From Fimbriimonas sp. (lineage in GTDB: Bacteria > Armatimonadota > Fimbriimonadia > Fimbriimonadales > Fimbriimonadaceae), in contig JARLGV010000130.1 of assembly GCA_031292555.1 (NCBI GenBank), forward strand, positions 53,604 to 117,603: a stretch of 64,000 nt of DNA. The letters run 5' to 3'. The position numbers and the translations under genes were made by a program. Numbering within the stretch: the first letter of the stretch is position 1; the number at the start of each line of letters is the position of its first letter. The notes under the pieces are model-generated. The model was not told where the DNA came from. It saw only the letters and a list, made by a program, of their open reading frames with translations, and did not search any database. Shown one piece after another: positions 57,859 through 64,000 of this stretch.

Positions 57859-58032
57859 ACCGTCCCTTTGCCACTCGGTAAAGTCGCCGGAGGACCAAAC
57901 CTCGAATAAGGTCTGCTCCTCGTAGGGCGCCGAGTAAGTCGGATACAGATAGTAGCGATTCTGAAACGCGTGCAGCTCGGGATCCGCATACCATCCGGGC
58001 AGGAAGGGGTTCCCGCTCATCTTGTTGGACAC
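57859..58032 (-). pseudogene. GH43 glycosidase N-terminal stub
   Basis: Fifty-eight residues read NPFLPGWYADPELHAF then YYLYPTYSAPYEEQTLFEVW and end at EWQRDG. That is the usual start of GH43 enzymes (the Asp of YADP is the general base). After residue 58 the similarity stops and the frame continues into unrelated DNA. The remaining roughly 300 residues are gone. Probably a deletion remnant; not functional. Confidence 0.7.
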
Positions 58033-58045
58033 GGAATGACGATAC

Positions 58046-58984
58046 CTAGAAGTTATCCAGCTCGCTTCGGCGGCCCCGGGGATCCGCCAGGATCGCGACG
58101 AGATCCGGCAAGGAGATCTGATCGCCGATCGGGCGAACCATCCAGGCCCGATCCTCGCCCACGATCACGTTCTGGCAAGCCTCTGCGAAGGGAGCAAAGC
58201 CGACGCTCTCCTTGGGCAGCAGGCAGATGGCCCACTTCACGCCAAGCGATGCAGCGAGGGCCAACCGGCCCGCAACAAGCGCTTGGTACTCCGCCTCGTG
58301 GCCCTGCCGATAGGCTCCTTCAACCAGTTCGACTCGGTCGTCCGCCTTTCTCGTCACCAAGTAGGACGTCATCGAGGCGCCATCGTAGGCCGTATAGACT
58401 TCGTCAGCCGCGCCGGTGACCCGGTAGCGAACCGCCGACTGCCACATCGCTCGCGACCGCGCATTCGTCATCGGAACCTTTTGCGAGGAGGCACGGTACA
58501 CCTCGGCCATCTCGTCGAGGAGCTTCTCGTTGACCTCGGCGGGAGCAAGGTACTCCGCCGTAGCCGTGGGCCGCAAGAGCCCACGGAAGAAGGCGGTGCT
58601 AACGGTGCGCCAGCCCTGCTTGGCGTAGTGATCGTTGACGCCCGTTCCAAGATAGCTCCAGATGCAGTTCATCGCCTCCATCTCGTTGATCGCCATCTGC
58701 AAGAGCTTTGAAGAGTGGCCCTTCGCTCTCGCGTCCGGCAACGTGCTGACGCTTCCGATCGAACCGACCTTCAGGGGCACGCCGTCGCGGTTTCGGAACC
58801 ACCGAACGAACACATGAACCGAAGAGACGAGCTTGCCATCCTCGAACGCTCCGACAGAGACGCCGTCCGGCGCATCGCCTTCGAGAAGCGTCTCAAAAAA
58901 GGGCGACTCAATTCCGAAGACGTCCACCCACAAGCGTACGGCAGTCGGGTATTCGTCCCGAGTCAAGGTTCGATATTCGATCAT
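58046..58984 (-). CDS. Eis-like GNAT acetyltransferase
   Basis: This 312-residue protein has an N-terminal GNAT fold with a GSIGSVSTLPDARAKGHSSKLL acetyl-CoA loop (about residues 75-95; V/L-x-x-x-R-x-x-G/A pattern), 'YLGTGVNDHYAKQGWR' and a second, degenerate GNAT-like half. This matches the Eis/Enhanced intracellular survival type, which acetylates amines. Start ATG 58984. It lies 13 nt downstream of the truncated GH43 stub on the same strand. Substrate unknown; amikacin-type activity should not be assumed. Confidence 0.75.
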   Translation of the reverse strand: MIEYRTLTRDEYPTAVRLWVDVFGIESPFFETLLEGDAPDGVSVGAFEDGKLVSSVHVFVRWFRNRDGVPLKVGSIGSVSTLPDARAKGHSSKLLQMAINEMEAMNCIWSYLGTGVNDHYAKQGWRTVSTAFFRGLLRPTATAEYLAPAEVNEKLLDEMAEVYRASSQKVPMTNARSRAMWQSAVRYRVTGAADEVYTAYDGASMTSYLVTRKADDRVELVEGAYRQGHEAEYQALVAGRLALAASLGVKWAICLLPKESVGFAPFAEACQNVIVGEDRAWMVRPIGDQISLPDLVAILADPRGRRSELDNF

Positions 58985-59015
58985 AGCTAGATGCTACTCG
59001 AACCTGAGCAGGCGA

Positions 59016-59444
59016 TTACCACTCTCGGAAACGTCGACGCCGACCCCCTCGTGTTCGCGAAGTTTTGAGCCTAAAGACCACGAGAGCGGCGACAAATGCC
59101 GACACAAAGAACGGAAAGACCGGCGCATGGTGCCCCTGGCCAATGAGCGACACCATCATCACAGCGATGAAGGTCGCCATCATCATTGCCCTGATGCGCG
59201 CGCGCCTCGGGAATGACTCCTGTTCCTCTTGCTCCAACGCGGGAGTCTGCTGGGCTTGCGTAACCTGGTGAAGAGCACTTTCGAGATAGACCCGATCGAT
59301 TCCCGCCTCGTCGGCGGTGCGCTGAAGCTCCTCCAAGGGAACTCTCTCGCCCTTCTCCTGCTGCAGACGAATCGCGAGGGCCAAGGCCTCCTCAGCGGTC
59401 TTGGCATCCACCGTAGTACGGGGTTTCAAAGGGTCGAGGTGCAT
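59016..59444 (-). CDS. Small membrane protein with N-terminal helical domain
   Basis: A 142-residue protein with a helical N-terminus (AEEALALAIRLQQEKGERV, 'LEELQRTADEAGI') and two hydrophobic segments (MMMATFIAVMMVSLIGQG and VFPFFVSAFVAALVVFRL). It ends in a basic tail (RGGRRRRFREW). It resembles small 'DUF1707-like/SHOCT-like' proteins in layout only. Start at ATG 59444 because the longer frame to 59675 reads into the serine hydrolase gene region. Confidence 0.55.
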   Translation of the reverse strand: MHLDPLKPRTTVDAKTAEEALALAIRLQQEKGERVPLEELQRTADEAGIDRVYLESALHQVTQAQQTPALEQEEQESFPRRARIRAMMMATFIAVMMVSLIGQGHHAPVFPFFVSAFVAALVVFRLKTSRTRGGRRRRFREW

Positions 59445-59537
59445 GCCTACTCTATTGTACTGCCAGGTTGTGGAACCGTTGCAGTGTAGTTGGGCAGGAA
59501 CGGGGATTACCGGTCGCCGGCGAGACACAATGAGGCA

Positions 59538-60713
59538 GTGAAACCTTGGAGTTTCGTCAAGCTTGTGGCCCTGTCTTTGGTATTGATCATGGCGTATGCT
59601 TCGGCTATGGCAAAGGATGAGGACGGGCGTGCCGACGCATTTGTAACGAGGGTTCAGCCGTTCGTCGAGAGCCACTCGCTGGCAGGAGCGGTCATGTTAG
59701 TGGCGGGAAAGGACCGGACTCTCGCCATACGCACGGTTGGATTCGCCGATATCGCGGCCAACGTTCCGATGCGGCCCGACGACCTCTTCTGGATCGCATC
59801 CGAGACGAAGCCGATCACTGCAACTGCGCTTATGATGTTGGTCGACGAGGGCAAGATCCATTTGGACGACCCGGTCGCGAAGTATCTGCCTGAGTTCTAT
59901 AACATGTGGGTGAAAGCCGATCAGATCGGCGACCGTCTTGAATTGAGGCGACCTCAGCACCCGATCACGATCCGGGAAATCCTAAGCCACACGAGCGGGA
60001 TGCCGTTCATGTCGGCAATGGAACAGCCCACCCTCGACGTGCTCCCGTTGCGCGATTCGGTGCGAAGCTACACGCTCACGCCGATGGAATCCGAACCGGG
60101 AACCCGGTATCAGTATTCCAACGCCGGCGTCAACACCGCCGGGCGTATTATCGAGGTCGTCAGCGGAATGCCGTACGAGCAGTTCCTATCCGAAAGGCTG
60201 TTCAAACCTCTCGGCATGAAGAACACAACGTTCCGCCCAACCGCGAGGCAGATTGCACGGTTGGCGAAGTCGTACAAGCCGAACGATGCCAAAACGAATC
60301 TGGTTGAGACGACGATCACCCAACTCAAGTATCCTCTCGACGATCCGGGACGGCATCCGTTCCCGGCCGGCGGCCTGTTCTCGACGGCAAGCGACTTGGC
60401 CAAATTCGGGAGGATGATGCTCAATCGTGGCATGCTCGACGGGAGGCGCTATGTCTCTGAAGCCGCGGTTCAGGAGATGACGCGCAAGCAAACTTCCGCG
60501 AATATCCCCGACAGCTACGGGCTTTGCTGGGGGACCTTCGGAGGCGCCTTCGGTCACGGCGGAGCCTACGCTACCAACCTGGAGATCGACCCTAACAGGG
60601 GCCTCGTACTGATCTGGATGGTGCAGCACGCCGGGTTCGCCAACAACGGCGAGAAGGCGTACGAGGCGTTCAAAGAGGCGGCGATCGCAAAGTTCGGCGG
60701 ACCGGCAAAGTAA
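59538..60713 (+). CDS. Class-C beta-lactamase-like serine hydrolase
   Basis: This exported protein of about 391 residues has a signal peptide (KLVALSLVLIMAYASAMA), the SxxK nucleophile SETK (FWIASETKPITA), the YSN tyrosine motif (YQYSNAG) and HGG (FGHGGAYA). It belongs to the S12/beta-lactamase/DD-peptidase-like esterase group, and both esterase and D-amino-acid peptidase activities occur in it. GTG 59538 places the signal peptide at the N-terminus. The downstream beta-helix gene is 16 nt away. Confidence 0.88.
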   Translation: MKPWSFVKLVALSLVLIMAYASAMAKDEDGRADAFVTRVQPFVESHSLAGAVMLVAGKDRTLAIRTVGFADIAANVPMRPDDLFWIASETKPITATALMMLVDEGKIHLDDPVAKYLPEFYNMWVKADQIGDRLELRRPQHPITIREILSHTSGMPFMSAMEQPTLDVLPLRDSVRSYTLTPMESEPGTRYQYSNAGVNTAGRIIEVVSGMPYEQFLSERLFKPLGMKNTTFRPTARQIARLAKSYKPNDAKTNLVETTITQLKYPLDDPGRHPFPAGGLFSTASDLAKFGRMMLNRGMLDGRRYVSEAAVQEMTRKQTSANIPDSYGLCWGTFGGAFGHGGAYATNLEIDPNRGLVLIWMVQHAGFANNGEKAYEAFKEAAIAKFGGPAK

Positions 60714-60729
60714 ACGCAAAGGTATCGAA

Positions 60730-62073
60730 ATGAGCATGAAGACCGACTGGCAGACATTTACCCGGCATGGCGCCGGGCCACTTGTGTTGGCGGTGCTGGC
60801 ATTCAGCGCCGTCGCGATGGGACAGGAGCCTTCGAAGGACCCGAAGGTGGTGTTTGCCAAGACGCAGACCGCTCCAACCAAGAGATCCGACAAAACATAC
60901 GTGGTGGCCGCGACAACCGGTCGCGACAGCAATCCGGGAACTGCCGCAAAACCGTTCAAGACGATTCAACATGCGGTCGATCTCGCGATCGCCGGCGACA
61001 CGGTTCTGGTCAAGGACGGCATGTATCACGAGGAAGCGGTTCCACAACAAGCCGGCGTTCAGTTTCGAAACTCAGGCGCGCCGGACGCCTGGATTCGCGT
61101 GAAGGCCTATCCCAAATGCCGGCCGCACGTCACGTCGCCAACGTGGGGCACCTTGCGGTTGACCGATGTGGCCTACATCGAAGTTTCGGGCTTTGACGTT
61201 ACGACGGAGATGGTGCAGGGCCAGACCGACCCCAACTTCCAGCGGAACGAGGGGAACGGCATCAACATCGAACGGTCCCACCACATCTTGGTGCGCAACA
61301 ACGTCGTTCACGACTGCGGCGGGGGCGGAATCAGCACCGCCTTCAGCGACTACCTAACGGTCGAGGGGAATGACGCTTGCCGGAACTCCTTCTTCTCGAT
61401 ATACAACTGCAGCGGGATCTCGCTGTGGGAAGGAGTGGACTTCGACGAGGCGCCCGGATTCCACAACGTGATCCGAGGCAATCGCTCGTGGGAGAACGAG
61501 AACAAGGGGCCGACGCCGTTGACCGATCATAAGCTGACCGACGGGAACGGGATCATCATCGACGGCATGAACGGCAAGGGTGCGATTCTCATCGAGAACA
61601 ACCTCTGCTGGAACAACGGCGGCCGAGGCATCCAAGTGTTCCATGCCCGGAACGTGCTCATTCGAAACAACACATGTGCGTGGAACGAACGCACGCCGGA
61701 ATCCGAGAGCATGGGCCCACCCTCCGACCTGCGCGCCGTCAACAGCGACGATTGCGTGTTCGATAACAACATCGTCCTTGCTCGGCCGAAGCAGGAGTTC
61801 CGCGACAACTGGCAGGCCAACAACATCCGCTATTCCAACAACATGCTTTTCGGTTACGACAAGGTGTTCCCGGGCATCGTCGATGGCAACATCCTTGGCG
61901 TCGATCCCATGTTTAAGCATGCGGTGCTGGGTCAAGGGATGCCCGATTTTCGCCTGATGCCAAAGAGCCCGGCGATCGGCAAGGCGATTCCAGGGAGTTT
62001 TCCGGCGGTGGATTTCAACGGGAAGCCACGGCCAAAGATCATTCCAGCCGACCTAGGGGCGATCGAGCACTAA
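60730..62073 (+). CDS. Exported right-handed beta-helix protein
   Basis: This 447-residue protein has a signal peptide (LVLAVLAFSAVAMG), then 'SNPGTAAKPFKTIQHAVDLA', typical of DUF1565/PbH1 proteins, and right-handed beta-helix turns (IEVSGFDVTTEMV, 'HHILVRNNVVHDCGGGGIS', 'DGNGIIIDGMN'). Such proteins bind or cut polysaccharides (pectate lyase-like) or act as surface components. No lyase motif can be verified by eye. Co-transcribed with the serine hydrolase is plausible. Confidence 0.82.
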   Translation: MSMKTDWQTFTRHGAGPLVLAVLAFSAVAMGQEPSKDPKVVFAKTQTAPTKRSDKTYVVAATTGRDSNPGTAAKPFKTIQHAVDLAIAGDTVLVKDGMYHEEAVPQQAGVQFRNSGAPDAWIRVKAYPKCRPHVTSPTWGTLRLTDVAYIEVSGFDVTTEMVQGQTDPNFQRNEGNGINIERSHHILVRNNVVHDCGGGGISTAFSDYLTVEGNDACRNSFFSIYNCSGISLWEGVDFDEAPGFHNVIRGNRSWENENKGPTPLTDHKLTDGNGIIIDGMNGKGAILIENNLCWNNGGRGIQVFHARNVLIRNNTCAWNERTPESESMGPPSDLRAVNSDDCVFDNNIVLARPKQEFRDNWQANNIRYSNNMLFGYDKVFPGIVDGNILGVDPMFKHAVLGQGMPDFRLMPKSPAIGKAIPGSFPAVDFNGKPRPKIIPADLGAIEH

Positions 62074-62104
62074 GCGTGTTCGGTGCGGGTATGCCTGATC
62101 TGAC

Positions 62105-62157
62105 GAATTTAATTTCGACAGTTCTATATTTCTCGAATTATCGTGTATTATTGATCC
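62105..62157. promoter_or_regulatory. AT-rich promoter/operator region of arsR
   Basis: A 53-base A+T-rich stretch preceding arsR. AATTTCGA (62110-62117) and TCTCGAATT (about 62131-62139) form an imperfect inverted repeat, the kind bound by ArsR regulators. GTGTATTATTG precedes the start and may hold the -10 element. Confidence 0.45.
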
Positions 62158-62493
62158 GTGGATCATAGCGAAAGAGCGGAAATGTTCAAGGCCCTCGGGG
62201 ACCCGACCCGATTGAGGATCTTCGAGTTTCTCCGTTCGTGCTGCTGCCCGGTCGCGGTGGGCGACGAAGGCGAGGTTCGGCCCGTGCAAGGGCCGACCGT
62301 CGGTGAGGTGTGCTGCTCGGTCTTGGGAACGGAGAAGATACCGTCCTCGCTGAGCTTTCACCTCAAGGAACTACGCAACGCCAGGCTGATCACGATGGAG
62401 CGTCGCGGCAAGCACATGATCTGCGGGATCGACCGGCAGTCGCTGGCAAGTCTGGCCGAATACCTAACGCAAACCGACGATTGCTGTGCATAG
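62158..62493 (+). CDS. arsR: ArsR-family arsenic-responsive repressor
   Basis: This 111-residue winged-helix protein starts at GTG 62158. It has the ArsR recognition helix (PSSLSFHLKELRNARLITMERRG) and cysteine clusters that can bind arsenite: CCCPVAV (about residues 28-30), EVCCSVLG (about 52-53) and a C-terminal DDCCA. The classic ELCVCDL motif is altered to EVCCSVLG. It would repress arsM and itself until arsenite binds. It is 14 nt upstream of arsM. Confidence 0.88.
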   Translation: MDHSERAEMFKALGDPTRLRIFEFLRSCCCPVAVGDEGEVRPVQGPTVGEVCCSVLGTEKIPSSLSFHLKELRNARLITMERRGKHMICGIDRQSLASLAEYLTQTDDCCA

Positions 62494-62507
62494 GGAGATA
62501 GAAGTAA

Positions 62508-63353
62508 ATGAGCGATTTCACGAATCGAGACGACGTGCGAGAGATGGTCAAGCAGCGCTATGGCGGTGCTGCCCTCGCGGTACTCCAAGGAAAGGGGCAC
62601 GCATCCTGTTGCCAATCGAAGGGCGACTGCTGCGGAGATTCGTTCGATCCGATATCGAGCGACCTGTATTCGAAAGCTGAGGCGGGGGAGATACCGGAAG
62701 CCGCCCTTCTTGCCTCTCTCGGCTGCGGCAATCCCACCGCACTCGCCGAGTTGGCGCCCGGAGAACACGTTTTGGATCTTGGCAGCGGAGGTGGGATCGA
62801 CGTTCTCCTTTCTGCACGCCGGGTGGGACCGGAGGGATTTGCCTACGGATTGGACATGACGGACGAGATGCTGGCCCTTGCGGAGCGGAACCGAGTCGAA
62901 GCGGGAGCCGAGAACGTGCGTTTCTTGAAAGGGCACATCGAAGAAGTTCCTTTGCCGGATGCCTCGGTGGACGTGGTGATCAGCAACTGCGTCATCAACC
63001 TTTCCGCCGACAAGGTCGCGGTGCTTCGCGAGGCGTTTCGAGTGCTTCGTTCCGGCGGACGGTTCGCGGTTTCGGACGTGGTGATCGAAGGCGAGATTCC
63101 CGATTCGGTACGGAAGGACATGGAAGCGTATGTCGGTTGCGTGGCGGGGGCATTGGAACGCGTCGACTATATCGGACGCCTAACGAACGCCGGTTTCGTG
63201 GATGTGTCAATCGAACCGACTCGGAAATACACTTTCGCCGATCTAGAAGGCTCATGCTGCTCCACTCCAGCTGTTTCGGCCCTGCCTGTTGAAGAGCGGC
63301 ATCGCCTGGATGGTCGGATTATGGGCGCCTTTATTCGAGGCAGGAAGCCCTGA
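62508..63353 (+). CDS. arsM: Arsenite S-adenosylmethionine methyltransferase ArsM
   Basis: ArsM methylates arsenite to volatile methylarsenicals. The 281-residue protein has the SAM motif VLDLGSGGGIDVLLSAR, an As(III)-binding cysteine set (CC pair near residue 34, LGCGNP, ISNCVINLS, YVGCVAGA) and the C-terminal CC pair (EGSCCST). It follows arsR by 14 nt. No arsenite efflux or reductase gene lies in the window. Start ATG 62508. Confidence 0.93.
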   Translation: MSDFTNRDDVREMVKQRYGGAALAVLQGKGHASCCQSKGDCCGDSFDPISSDLYSKAEAGEIPEAALLASLGCGNPTALAELAPGEHVLDLGSGGGIDVLLSARRVGPEGFAYGLDMTDEMLALAERNRVEAGAENVRFLKGHIEEVPLPDASVDVVISNCVINLSADKVAVLREAFRVLRSGGRFAVSDVVIEGEIPDSVRKDMEAYVGCVAGALERVDYIGRLTNAGFVDVSIEPTRKYTFADLEGSCCSTPAVSALPVEERHRLDGRIMGAFIRGRKP

Positions 63354-63569
63354 TGCTGCAGCAGGATCATCCGTAAGGTCGAAGCACGAGATGCTTGCAG
63401 CCCAGGAGCAAATCGAGCATCCTTGGCTGCCCTTCCTGACCTCCAGTTCTATTTTCGCTTCGTTTCAGGCATGGCGGGCCAAACTAGATCGTGACGGCGT
63501 TTGTAGACGAGACGTCGTCTATTCATTGCGCACTCTTGCCAATATCGCCTCAAATGTCGTAAACGAGCG
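63354..63569. other. Intergenic stretch before the last gene
   Basis: These 216 bases hold no convincing gene. An out-of-frame ORF begins inside arsM at 63289 and runs through. GACGAGACGTCGTC (about 63510) contains a short palindrome (GACGTC). Confidence 0.4.
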
Positions 63570-64000
63570 ATGACCATTTTCTTGACCGCAGCCTTGCTCT
63601 CCCTCTCCACCTCCGGCCCACCGGCAACCGCGACGATTCGAGTGGATCGCACGAAAGTGATCCGCGCATTCGACCCGCGCACGGCTTTCGGCGCTGCCGT
63701 CGACGGACACTCTGCAGGCGAATGCGAGAGGATGCTCACGCCCGAGAACACTCGACTCATGAAGAGCATGGGGCTGCGGTCTCTGACATACCGCTTACGC
63801 ACCGAACTTGGGGACGACGTGTGGCACTGGAACCCAGAAGGGGCCTGGAGCGACGAGAAGCACCAGCAAGGGTATTGGGTCTCATCGCCAACCAGTTCGA
63901 AGCCTATCTTACTGACCTATGGTTACCGGCTGCCTCGCAGAGGCAACTCGCTCGACCAGGCAAATCGCGATAGCTACTCGCGTTTGGACGACGGCGACCC
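63570..64000 (+). CDS. Exported discoidin-type (F5/8 C) protein, N-terminal fragment
   Basis: The gene runs off the window after 143 codons. It starts with a signal peptide (TIFLTAALLSLSTSG), then 'FDPRTAFGAAVDGHSAGECE', 'TYRLRTELGDDVWHWNPEGAWSD', 'YGYRLPRRGNSLDQANRDSYSRLDDGD'. These phrases match exported proteins annotated with discoidin (F5/8 type C) domains in Acidobacteria and Armatimonadota, where the pattern 'YRQNTEL...WHWNP.G.WSD' and 'YPLPRRG' recurs. The discoidin part would lie downstream. Function unknown. Confidence 0.7.
   Translation, partial: MTIFLTAALLSLSTSGPPATATIRVDRTKVIRAFDPRTAFGAAVDGHSAGECERMLTPENTRLMKSMGLRSLTYRLRTELGDDVWHWNPEGAWSDEKHQQGYWVSSPTSSKPILLTYGYRLPRRGNSLDQANRDSYSRLDDGD

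Noticed and set aside
57485..57994. A 169-codon minus-strand frame in the decay patch
   Set aside because: Its third positions correspond to the first positions of the plus-strand ORF and are much less G+C-rich, and it conflicts with the GH43 stub reading frame.
63289..63573. A 94-codon frame starting inside arsM
   Set aside because: Its start lies within arsM in another frame and it ends at the beginning of the next gene; no domain or ribosome site supports it.

Overview
The window is about 60% G+C, dense with genes, and encodes a Gram-negative-type bacterium. I infer the phylum Armatimonadota, possibly the Fimbriimonas lineage. The inference rests on a tricorn-type protease, type IV-pilin-like secreted proteins, DUF2961, DUF3472 and DUF5107 proteins, many glycan-active exported enzymes, giant propeller/Ig-repeat proteins and a large set of divergent uroporphyrinogen-decarboxylase (UROD)-like proteins. 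No rRNA or universal marker gene is present, so this placement is not proven.

Layout. 1-4.3 kb: the end of a tricorn-like protease, then moaC, mogA and tatD (molybdenum cofactor, TatD nuclease), a small anchored protein and a DUF5107/TPR protein. 4.3-8.8 kb, minus strand: a five-gene run of alpha/beta hydrolase, msrA, dgcA-like epimerase, dgcN-like DUF1611 protein and a threonine-synthase-like enzyme. 9-18 kb: two giant exported paralogues, each an eight-repeat PQQ-type propeller followed by 13 or 10 Ig-like repeats of about 94 residues. 18-21 kb: a DUF2961 (GH172-like) protein and a TPR-sulfotransferase.

21-31.8 kb is the most striking metabolic region. A DUF1638 gene and a RACo-type ferredoxin/ASKHA activase run on the plus strand. 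They converge on an eight-gene minus-strand run: mtaB (methanol:corrinoid methyltransferase), mtaC (corrinoid protein), three UROD-like genes, a homocysteine S-methyltransferase and two more UROD-like genes. Most junctions overlap or lie within 14 nt. The parts needed for corrinoid methyl transfer are all present: methyltransferase 1, corrinoid carrier, reductive activator and two candidate methyl acceptor enzymes. Several UROD-like proteins have lost the zinc motif, so their substrates are open. A sixth such gene lies alone at 52-53 kb.

32-48.6 kb: a membrane protein with an ICMT-like C-terminus, a DUF3472 protein, a hybrid histidine kinase with three GAF-like units, tRNA-Lys(TTT), a GH35 enzyme, a pilin-like protein, a zinc-ribbon membrane protein, a very large GH2-like enzyme, a site-2 protease and a DUF3592 protein. 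48.7-53.4 kb: an NCS2 purine permease, a group II PLP decarboxylase and the sixth UROD-like gene.

53.6-57.3 kb: a tightly coupled four-gene operon of membrane proteins (the first DUF6754-like), closed by a perfect-stem terminator. I know of no assigned function for it. 57.3-58.0 kb is a decayed patch with a GH43 stub and an interrupted ORF. 58-64 kb: a GNAT acetyltransferase, a small membrane protein, a class-C beta-lactamase-like serine hydrolase, a secreted beta-helix protein, arsR-arsM, and the start of a secreted protein that runs off the end.
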